Shown here: piece by piece, positions 1-5,422 of the stretch
Numbering within the stretch: position 1 is the stretch's first letter
How the letters are laid out: every line of letters starts with the position of its first letter
The notes under the pieces: generated by a model
The model's database searches: none
Told to the model about the DNA's origin: nothing
Seen by the model: the letters and a program-made list of their open reading frames with translations, nothing else
Made by a program: the position numbers and the translations under genes
Assembly: GCA_002432555.1 (NCBI GenBank)
Contig: DJFO01000004.1
Location: forward strand, 5,963-11,384
From: Marinagarivorans sp. UBA5870
GTDB lineage: Bacteria; Pseudomonadota; Gammaproteobacteria; Pseudomonadales; Cellvibrionaceae
Length of the DNA stretch: 5,422 nucleotides
Direction: 5' to 3'

Positions 1-19
1 AATGCTGTACCGCCGGTGA
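1..19 (+). CDS. C-terminal tail of an unidentified upstream gene (partial)
   Basis: The second reading frame is open from the window edge and ends in a TGA at 17-19, giving a tail that reads MLYRR. That TGA overlaps the GTG start of rnc in a GTGA arrangement, which is a common way for one operon gene to end and the next to begin. In many gammaproteobacteria a small membrane protein of the DUF4845 family sits between lepB and rnc, so that is the likely identity by position only. The third frame is an alternative: it stays open to a TAG at 39-41, so the upstream gene could instead overlap rnc by about 26 bases. Too little sequence is present to choose between them. Confidence 0.3.
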
Positions 20-723
20 CGAAAAAAGTGCAAAACAATAGGTATTACGAAAAGCTCTGCGAAAAACTCGGTTATGTTTTTCGCAACCGCTCTCTTCTGG
101 ATGCCGCACTAACCCATCGCAGTTTTAGTAGCAATAATAATGAGCGGCTGGAGTTCCTTGGTGATTCGATCTTGAATTTCACTATTGCGGAAAAGCTATA
201 TCAGCATTTTCCCGAAGCGCCGGAAGGGGATCTGAGTCGTTTGCGCGCTGCGCTCGTTAAGGGCGACACGCTTGCGGAAATCGCGCGTGAAATGGGATTG
301 GGTGAATTTTTGAATTTGGGCGAAGGCGAGTTAAAAAGCGGCGGATTTCGGCGGGCCTCCATTCTGGCGGATGCGCTGGAAGCGGTAATAGGCGCAATTT
401 ATCTGGACTCCGACATTCACCAGGCTAAAGACTGTATCTTGAGCTGGATCGATGAACGTTTGCGGAAGGTGTCCCTTCTCACGGGAGAAAAGGATTCCAA
501 GAGCCAATTGCAGGAGTGGTTGCAAGGTCGCCGAAATCCCTTACCGCAATATTCGGTGGTCAATGTGAAGGGCGAATCCCATAGTCAAGAATTTACCGTC
601 AGTTGTACTATCTCGTTATTCCCCGAACCGACTATCGCGCACGCTACCAGCCGAAAAAATGCCGAAAAAGAAGCCGCCCAGCTGATGTTGGCCCGCATCG
701 AGGAAGTTTATGGCAAACTCTAA
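16..723 (+). CDS. rnc: Ribonuclease III
   Basis: This cytoplasmic endonuclease cuts double-stranded RNA, including the rRNA precursor, as a Mg-dependent homodimer. The 235-residue product is close to the 226 residues of the E. coli enzyme. The signature [10 protein letters not shown] is at residues 42-51. By comparison with E. coli E38, D45, D114 and E117, the catalytic acids are E43, D50, D119 and E122, all present. Residues about 15-150 form the nuclease domain. Residues about 160-232 form the double-stranded RNA-binding domain, with the conserved [10 protein letters not shown] stretch at 212-221. The GTG at 16 is chosen because it overlaps a TGA in the preceding frame (GTGA). The frame has no stop before the window edge, so an earlier start cannot be excluded, and a second GTG at 28 is possible. 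No clear Shine-Dalgarno precedes either GTG, which suggests translational coupling. The 3' end overlaps era by 14 bases. Confidence 0.96.
   Translation: MTKKVQNNRYYEKLCEKLGYVFRNRSLLDAALTHRSFSSNNNERLEFLGDSILNFTIAEKLYQHFPEAPEGDLSRLRAALVKGDTLAEIAREMGLGEFLNLGEGELKSGGFRRASILADALEAVIGAIYLDSDIHQAKDCILSWIDERLRKVSLLTGEKDSKSQLQEWLQGRRNPLPQYSVVNVKGESHSQEFTVSCTISLFPEPTIAHATSRKNAEKEAAQLMLARIEEVYGKL
700..704 (+). promoter_or_regulatory. Ribosome binding site of era
   Basis: GAGGA lies inside the last codons of rnc, five bases before the ATG at 710. It is the only strong Shine-Dalgarno match among the gene starts in this window. It supports the 710 start and therefore the 14-base overlap with rnc. Confidence 0.7.
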
Positions 724-1603
724 GTCCCGTTGCGGCTATGTCGCCATAGTGGGGCGACCCAACGTTGGCAAGTCAACGCTCTTGAATCATCTTGTCGAGC
801 AGAAGATCAGCATCACGTCGCGCAAGCCTCAGACTACCCGGCATAACATCACGGGAATTAAAACCGTTGATGACATTCAGATGATTTTTATCGACACGCC
901 GGGAATGCATATTAAGGAAGGTAATGCCGTCAATCGCTATATGAATCGTGTGGCGCAATCTGCTTTGCAGACAGACGTGGTTATTTTCGTCATTGACCGC
1001 CTCATTTGGACGGAAGAGGACGAGCTGGTGATGGCGCGACTGCGGGATCTGTCCGAGAGGGTGATAGTTGCAATCAACAAAGTGGATAAAGTCGAAGATA
1101 AGACGGAATTGATTCCGCTCTTGGAGCGAATCAACGGTCAGTTGAACCCTGCGGCTATAATTCCCCTGTCCGCATTAAAAGGAATACAGTTGCGAGAGTT
1201 GGAGCAGGAAATCATCAAGCTCCTGCCTGAAGGTGATCATGTGTTCCCCTCGGATCAAATCACCGACAAAAGCTCAAGATTTCTCGCAGCCGAGTTGATT
1301 CGCGAAAAAATCATTCGTCAGCTCGGCGCTGAATTGCCCTACCAAGTAACAGTCGATATTGAGCAATTCCAGGAAAAGGAAGGTATTTTCCATATCGGCG
1401 GATTGATTTATGTGGAACGGGAAGGGCAGAAGCGAATAATTATTGGCGAAAACGGCAGCCGCTTGAAGTCGATCGGTCAGGCGGCCCGGTTGGATATGGA
1501 AACCCTGTTTGACACCAAGGTGATGCTGCGGCTGTGGGTAAAAGTCAAATCGGGCTGGGCGGATGATGATAGAGCGTTGCGCAATTTAGGCTATCTCGAA
1601 TAG
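710..1603 (+). CDS. era: GTPase Era
   Basis: Era is an essential GTPase that binds the 3' end of 16S rRNA and helps assemble the 30S subunit, acting in the cytoplasm or at the inner membrane. The 297 residues match the family length (301 in E. coli). GTPase motifs appear in order: P-loop GRPNVGKS at 15-22, switch I region QTTRHNI at 41-47, DTPG at 62-65, NKVD at 123-126 and SAL at 154-156. The C-terminal KH RNA-binding domain starts near residue 200 and has its GxxG loop as GENG at 246-249. The conserved aromatic tail is present (LWVKVKSGW near 275-283). No motif is missing. The start overlaps the end of rnc and has a good ribosome binding site. The two genes are usually neighbours because both act in rRNA and ribosome maturation. 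recO starts 7 bases after the stop codon. Confidence 0.97.
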   Translation: MANSKSRCGYVAIVGRPNVGKSTLLNHLVEQKISITSRKPQTTRHNITGIKTVDDIQMIFIDTPGMHIKEGNAVNRYMNRVAQSALQTDVVIFVIDRLIWTEEDELVMARLRDLSERVIVAINKVDKVEDKTELIPLLERINGQLNPAAIIPLSALKGIQLRELEQEIIKLLPEGDHVFPSDQITDKSSRFLAAELIREKIIRQLGAELPYQVTVDIEQFQEKEGIFHIGGLIYVEREGQKRIIIGENGSRLKSIGQAARLDMETLFDTKVMLRLWVKVKSGWADDDRALRNLGYLE

Positions 1604-1610
1604 TCGCACC

Positions 1611-2309
1611 ATGGAACACCTGCACAAAGCCTACGTGCTGCACGTGCGCTCCTATACGGATTCTCGTTTGCTGGTGGATTTTTTCACAGAGAGCGCCGGC
1701 GTAGTGCGTGCGGTAGGTCGAGCACCCGGGAAGCGCAATCGAGCGATTTTTCAGTGTTTTCAAGCACTGGATATCACTTACATGGGCAAGTCCGAACTGA
1801 GGACATTAACGTCCTGTGAAGTTTCCGCTGAAACACCTTATCTGCTGTTTGGCGAGAGCCTCTACTGCGGGTTGTATTTGAATGAGCTGCTGCAACGTCT
1901 CTTGCCTCCCGAGGATGCTTACCCCGGTCTCTTTGCTTTTTACGAAGCGATTGTCGCTGAGCTGAGCAAAGACCTGCTCCGACCTCAATTAGAAGCAGTC
2001 TTGCGACGCTTTGAATTTTTTCTCCTGGAGCAACTCGGCTTTGGCATTCCCTTTCATGTTTGTGTGGAGTCTGGGGCGGAAGTTACCCAAGACGGATCCT
2101 ATGTATTTGAACCCGGCAGCGGGCTGAGGGAGTGTGTACCGACGTCGACTTCGCGATCTGAGCCGATTCCCGGAGCGCATTTGCTCGCCATGTCGCGGCA
2201 GGATTACACCGACGGCAAGGTTTTGCGCTCAGCCAAGCTGATTAGCCGGCGCGCGTTGCAATCCTTACTGGGCCCAAAGCCGCTTAAAGCTAAAGAGCTT
2301 TTTCGCTGA
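1611..2309 (+). CDS. recO: DNA repair protein RecO
   Basis: RecO works in the RecF pathway: it anneals DNA and helps load RecA onto SSB-coated single strands at gaps. The product is 232 residues (242 in E. coli). An N-terminal OB fold occupies about residues 1-80 and carries the family pattern HVRSYTDSRLLVDFF followed by GVVRAVGRAPGKRNR. The all-helical domain begins near the conserved YLNELLQRLLPPED at 89-102. The four-cysteine zinc site of many RecO proteins is not visible, as in the E. coli protein. The ATG at 1611 has no evident Shine-Dalgarno and lies 7 bases past the era stop, so translation probably depends on ribosomes finishing era. It is the last gene of this operon in the window. 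The next gene, 17 bases on, is convergent, whereas many relatives have pdxJ here. Confidence 0.94.
   Translation: MEHLHKAYVLHVRSYTDSRLLVDFFTESAGVVRAVGRAPGKRNRAIFQCFQALDITYMGKSELRTLTSCEVSAETPYLLFGESLYCGLYLNELLQRLLPPEDAYPGLFAFYEAIVAELSKDLLRPQLEAVLRRFEFFLLEQLGFGIPFHVCVESGAEVTQDGSYVFEPGSGLRECVPTSTSRSEPIPGAHLLAMSRQDYTDGKVLRSAKLISRRALQSLLGPKPLKAKELFR
2286..2303. terminator. Weak AT-rich hairpin at the recO 3' end, possible bidirectional terminator
   Basis: AAAGCT at 2286-2291 pairs with AGCTTT at 2296-2301 around a 4-base loop, followed on the + strand by two more Ts. Read on the - strand, the same stem is followed by only a few bases before GC-rich sequence. The stem is six pairs with just two G:C pairs and lies inside the last recO codons. 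It is therefore a poor intrinsic terminator. It is listed because it is the only stem-plus-T candidate I found near the recO/barA convergence. Confidence 0.2.
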
Positions 2310-2326
2310 GTGCCGCCTGCTAGACC

Positions 2327-5146
2327 TTAGTCATCGAGATCGTCAAAAAGTATGTCGATATCGTGATCTGCCTCCCAGGCTTTCAATGCGGTAATTTCGG
2401 CCAACAGGTCGTTTGCCAGCACTTCGAGATTGCCATACTCGCAGCGATGCAGAACTTCTTCAAGTTTTTTGCTGGCTTCCCTTGCAGCGGGAACCCCGCA
2501 ATAACAGCAGCCTCCGTGAAACTTATGCGTGACCTCAAGCAGGGCCTTCATATCCTGGTCACTTAGCGCCTGTTTGAGCCGATCCTCTGTTTCGTCTAGG
2601 GATGCGAGCAGCATTTTCAGCATGTCGGTCGCGAGATCGGGTTTGTTTTTCGCTAGTCGCAGGGATTCGGACCAGTTAAATCTAGACGGGGCTTCGTCGT
2701 CGCCGGGAGCGGTTTTCGATTGTTCCATAGTTGCGGTTCCTCCTGCAGCGGCCGACGTTTGGATGACGATTCTGGTTGCAGAATTGTCCGGAGCGGCAGT
2801 CTCGGGCTTGACCCAGCGTTCAATGATATGCCGTAAATCTTCTTCGCTTACGGGTTTGCTCAGGAAGTCATCCATTCCAGCCAGCAATAGTTGCGTTTTT
2901 TGTTCATTTACCGCGTGAGCTGTCAAGGCAACAATAGGCGTGCGCCGATCAGTTTCTTTACTGCGCAGTAGTTTAGTGGTTTCCAATCCGTCCATGCCGG
3001 GCATTTGCACATCCATGAAAATGAGATTGAAACTCTCCTTAGCGCAAATCTCTATGGCTTCATATCCACTGTTTGTCGATTTGGCGTCGACCCCCAGAGC
3101 TTTCAAAAACTCACAAACCAGTTTGATGTTTGCCGGATTGTCGTCAACCACCAGCACCCGCACGCCTTTGTTTTTCAGCCCCGATGGATTATTGCTCGCG
3201 CTTTCGACGCTCGGCGACAGTCGTTGGGCGACGTTGAGCAGAGTGCACATGGCCTGATGAAGCGCGCTGTGTACGACGGGGCGGGGGACTATGAGAGAGT
3301 TCAGGGCGATTATGTCATCCTGCAGGACCCTTTGGATCGCCGGGGGAGCAAGGACGATCACGGGCAATTTGAAAGTGGTTTTAATTCGTTGGATCCCCTT
3401 TAGCAGCCGCTCCCGTTCGAAACTGGCCTCCTCGGTATAGGCGTCGAGAATTAACAGCTCTATGGCACTGCCTGTGGCTCGAGCGGCGATAGTGTTCTGA
3501 ATATTATTAAAATGGGTTTCCTCTGTGTGTTTGACGCCCCAGTTGGTTAATAGGTGCGTTATCTCCATCCGGCATACGGGGTTGCAATCGAACACCAGCA
3601 CGTGCAAACCATACAGGGAGTTGACGAATGGCGACTGAGAGATGCGCAAGCGATCCATGCCGAGACGGACCGTAAACCAAAACGTTGACCCTCTTTGAAC
3701 CTCGCTATCGACCCCAATTTCACCTGACATCCGATCGACAAGGCCTTTCGCGATGGCTAATCCTAGACCCGTGCCTCCCTGGAACCGACTGTCGCTACTG
3801 TCGACTTTCGTAAAGGCTGAAAAAAGATTTTCCTGTTGCTCCTCGGTAACGCCAATGCCATTGTCGGTTACACTGAATTTGATCTCAATTTGATTATCGG
3901 TCTCTCCCAGGCTGGTCGCCCGCACCACCACGTTGCCGTGCGAGGAAAATTTGATGGCATTGGAGATTAGATTGGTTATCACCTGTTTCAGTCGTTGCGG
4001 ATCACCTAAGAGATTGCGCGGTACGTTGTGGTTGATGATGGCGAGCAGCCGCATGTTTTTTTCATGGGCCTGGGGTGCATAAATGGCAAAGACTTCTTCA
4101 ATCAGCTCACGGACAAAAATCGGTTTGTATTCCAGCGTCAATTGACCCGTCTCCAACTTGGAGAAGTCGAGGATATCGCTGATAACCGTCAACAAGCCCT
4201 GCGCGGACTGTTCGATAGTGGTCAAATAATCCTTTTGCTGATTCGTCAGGCCGGTTTTCAATAGTAGGCTCGTAAACCCGAGGATACCATTTAAGGGCGT
4301 GCGCAATTCGTGGCTGGTATTGGCAAGGAACTCCGACTTAGCGCGGCTGGCTTGGAGGGCATTTTTGCGGGCAAAATCCAATTCTATGTTTTGAATTTCG
4401 ACCGTCTCCAGGGTCTCCCGCAGTTCTTTGGTGGATTGATCCACATTGTTTTGCATTTCGTCGCGAATGGATTGTTGGAGGGAAATCATCTCGTTGAGGG
4501 TGCCAACAAGTTCATTGTAGAGATGATTCTTGCTGTGGCTGAGGGGTTTATCCGAGGCGTTGGTAAGGGTTTGCCTTAAGTCCGATAAAATATTGATGAG
4601 CGGCGCGGTGACGGCATTGTACAAGCGGGAAGCGAAGTGCAGTGTTAACAAAAGTGCTACTATCGCGACCGCCAGCAAAATCAAGTATCCCTTGTATCGC
4701 AAAACGATCAGAGGACTGCTTTGCACGCCGATCACCAGCCATTGGGCGCCGTCGGGCGCGGACACCGGAAGCGTCGTATAAACCGTATTGCCGACGACGG
4801 TGCTTGCTTTTTCCTGCGCGGAAAACGTTAGCCCTTGACGATCTTTCAACGGCAACGCGAAGTCGGTGGATTGATCGCTCGTTCGGTCATAAATGGAGAT
4901 GTGCGAGACAGATTCAATATTGAGTAGCAGACGGACGGTTTGGGCGAACTCGGCGCTGGCGGAGTTGGCGTTTTTGAGCAGTGGAAGCAGGCTGCTCTCG
5001 ATAATCGCGCTGACCTGTTTTTCCAAGACCTGTATTTGATGTCGCTGAACGAGAACAAAGCCGCAGGCAAGCAGGGCTATCGCAACACAAACCGGTAAAA
5101 CTCCGAGAAGCAGAATCCGACGAGTAAAGGGCTTGGTTTGTAGCAT
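2327..5146 (-). CDS. barA: Tripartite hybrid sensor histidine kinase, BarA/GacS family
   Basis: This inner-membrane kinase of 939 residues (about 918 in E. coli BarA and Pseudomonas GacS) is the top of the BarA-UvrY/GacS-GacA pathway, which drives CsrA/RsmA-titrating small RNAs. Domains: TM1 about 11-33; periplasmic sensor about 34-150, in the position of the sCache_4 (DUF2222) domain; TM2 about 151-171; HAMP about 172-225; coiled coil about 225-270; HisKA with SHELRTP at 278-284 (phosphoacceptor H279); HATPase with the N-box around N396, DNGIGV at 428-433 and GGTGLGL at 457-463. A first receiver (about 512-640) is degenerate. A second (about 662-780) is canonical, with D668/D669, phosphoacceptor D712, T742 and K764. 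A low-complexity linker leads to an HPt domain (about 830-925, H874) and an acidic tail. ATG 5146 is the first start after an in-frame stop at 5189-5191 and lacks a clear Shine-Dalgarno. In pseudomonads the gene is called gacS. The family call is confident; the signal sensed is unknown. Confidence 0.93.
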   Translation of the reverse strand: MLQTKPFTRRILLLGVLPVCVAIALLACGFVLVQRHQIQVLEKQVSAIIESSLLPLLKNANSASAEFAQTVRLLLNIESVSHISIYDRTSDQSTDFALPLKDRQGLTFSAQEKASTVVGNTVYTTLPVSAPDGAQWLVIGVQSSPLIVLRYKGYLILLAVAIVALLLTLHFASRLYNAVTAPLINILSDLRQTLTNASDKPLSHSKNHLYNELVGTLNEMISLQQSIRDEMQNNVDQSTKELRETLETVEIQNIELDFARKNALQASRAKSEFLANTSHELRTPLNGILGFTSLLLKTGLTNQQKDYLTTIEQSAQGLLTVISDILDFSKLETGQLTLEYKPIFVRELIEEVFAIYAPQAHEKNMRLLAIINHNVPRNLLGDPQRLKQVITNLISNAIKFSSHGNVVVRATSLGETDNQIEIKFSVTDNGIGVTEEQQENLFSAFTKVDSSDSRFQGGTGLGLAIAKGLVDRMSGEIGVDSEVQRGSTFWFTVRLGMDRLRISQSPFVNSLYGLHVLVFDCNPVCRMEITHLLTNWGVKHTEETHFNNIQNTIAARATGSAIELLILDAYTEEASFERERLLKGIQRIKTTFKLPVIVLAPPAIQRVLQDDIIALNSLIVPRPVVHSALHQAMCTLLNVAQRLSPSVESASNNPSGLKNKGVRVLVVDDNPANIKLVCEFLKALGVDAKSTNSGYEAIEICAKESFNLIFMDVQMPGMDGLETTKLLRSKETDRRTPIVALTAHAVNEQKTQLLLAGMDDFLSKPVSEEDLRHIIERWVKPETAAPDNSATRIVIQTSAAAGGTATMEQSKTAPGDDEAPSRFNWSESLRLAKNKPDLATDMLKMLLASLDETEDRLKQALSDQDMKALLEVTHKFHGGCCYCGVPAAREASKKLEEVLHRCEYGNLEVLANDLLAEITALKAWEADHDIDILFDDLDD

Positions 5147-5162
5147 AGGTGGCTTAATCGTT

Positions 5163-5192
5163 ATTTTGGCAAGTCTCTGGCGTTGGTTTCAA
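5163..5192 (-). promoter_or_regulatory. Possible sigma70-type promoter for barA
   Basis: On the - strand, TTGAAA (5187-5192, five of six bases to TTGACA) is separated by 18 bases from CAAAAT (5163-5168, four of six to TATAAT). Transcription from it would begin about ten bases before the ATG and give a very short leader. That agrees with the missing ribosome binding site but makes the call doubtful. A promoter further upstream, inside the region shared with cysM, is equally possible. Confidence 0.28.
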
Positions 5193-5265
5193 CTGTCGTT
5201 CTTCACCCATTGCCGATCGCCACGCTTGTCAGAAAATGAGCGGTTTTTCGCTGCTGAAAACGCCG

Positions 5266-5294
5266 TTTCAAGATAACACAATTCCGGCTAAAAT
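5266..5294 (+). promoter_or_regulatory. Possible sigma70-type promoter for cysM
   Basis: TAAAAT at 5289-5294 matches five of six bases of the -10 consensus. It lies 17 bases after TTTCAA at 5266-5271, which matches only three of six bases of the -35 consensus. The predicted start is about 30 bases before the cysM ATG. The position and -10 are reasonable, but the weak -35 suggests an activator may be needed. No operator could be identified. Confidence 0.35.
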
Positions 5295-5331
5295 ATGCGC
5301 CTTTGCCAGCTCTTCGTGGTACCCACTGAAC

Positions 5332-5422
5332 ATGCCTCATTATCCCTCCATCGAAGAATTCGTCGGTAACACTCCTTTGGTCAAATTGCAGCGTCTCGGC
5401 CAAAATCCGAGCAATACGCTGT
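5332..5422 (+). CDS. cysM: Cysteine synthase B, N-terminal fragment
   Basis: CysM is a pyridoxal-phosphate enzyme of the cytoplasm that makes cysteine from O-acetylserine and sulfide, and in some bacteria S-sulfocysteine from thiosulfate. Only the first 30 codons are inside the window; the family is about 300 residues, so the PLP lysine is not visible. The call rests on the conserved N-terminus: IEEFVGNTPLVKLQRLG at residues 7-23, matching the xxxVGNTPLVxLQRL opening of CysM and CysK, then SNTL. The LQRL wording and the short N-terminus favour CysM over CysK. The divergent barA/gacS neighbour also favours cysM, since the two lie close together in several pseudomonad-like genomes. The ATG at 5332 is the first ATG in frame and gives the usual start MPHYPSIEEFVGNTPL. 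No Shine-Dalgarno precedes it, and the frame stays open for some distance upstream without another good start. Confidence 0.88.
   Translation, partial: MPHYPSIEEFVGNTPLVKLQRLGQNPSNTL

Noticed and set aside
2529..2918. Open frame of 129 codons on the + strand opposite the kinase gene
   Set aside because: It is Ser-rich with no domain pattern and lies entirely antisense to the HPt and receiver region of the kinase, as expected for a shadow frame.
3005..3403. Open frame of 132 codons on the + strand opposite the two receiver domains
   Set aside because: No recognisable motif, and fully antisense to a strongly supported gene.
2299..5253. The 10-base sequence TTTTTCGCTG occurs at 2299-2308 and 5244-5253, flanking the kinase gene like target-site or attachment repeats
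   Set aside because: Several 10-base matches are expected by chance in a window this size. There is no integrase or transposase, and the kinase is a normal core gene in this setting.
5239..5263. Short interrupted inverted repeats in the intergenic region (AGCG/CGCT, and GCGGTTTT with AAAACGC)
   Set aside because: The stems are only four bases, or interrupted by bulges, and no T-run follows in either direction, so they do not support a terminator, riboswitch or operator.
5147..5331. GacA box (TGTAAG-N6-CTTACA) or a CsrA/RsmA GGA site in the barA leader, or a small RNA gene
   Set aside because: I searched by eye and found no such box, no GGA in the short barA leader and no GGA-rich hairpin series with a terminator.
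5203..5403. Open frame of 66 codons on the - strand across the barA-cysM gap and the cysM start
   Set aside because: It overlaps the well-supported cysM N-terminus, has no recognisable protein motif and covers the likely promoter region, so it is probably chance.

Overview
The window looks like ordinary core chromosome of a gammaproteobacterium. The protein types and gene order (rnc-era-recO, then a BarA/GacS sensor kinase facing away from cysM) fit the Pseudomonas/Cellvibrio/Marinobacter side of that class. This placement rests on recognising the protein families by eye, and no species can be named. There is no sign of mobile DNA, CRISPR, rRNA or tRNA. I found no previously undescribed system.

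Left part (1-2309, + strand): a tightly packed housekeeping operon. The last few codons of an upstream gene probably end inside the rnc start. rnc (RNase III), era (30S-assembly GTPase) and recO (recombination mediator) follow. rnc and era overlap by 14 bases and era and recO are 7 bases apart, so all three are probably co-transcribed and translationally coupled. They link rRNA processing, small-subunit maturation and DNA repair.

Middle (2327-5146, - strand): one large gene for a 939-residue tripartite hybrid histidine kinase of the BarA/GacS family. In order it has a TM-flanked periplasmic sensor, HAMP, HisKA/HATPase, a degenerate receiver, a canonical receiver and a C-terminal HPt domain. 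In relatives this kinase phosphorylates the response regulator UvrY/GacA and so controls the small RNAs that titrate CsrA/RsmA. No partner regulator or small RNA lies in this window. The gene converges on recO with a 17-base gap. pdxJ, which commonly follows recO in related bacteria, is not there.

Right end (5147-5422): a 185-base divergent intergenic region with weak promoter-like sequences in both directions, then the first 30 codons of cysM (cysteine synthase B), which runs off the window.
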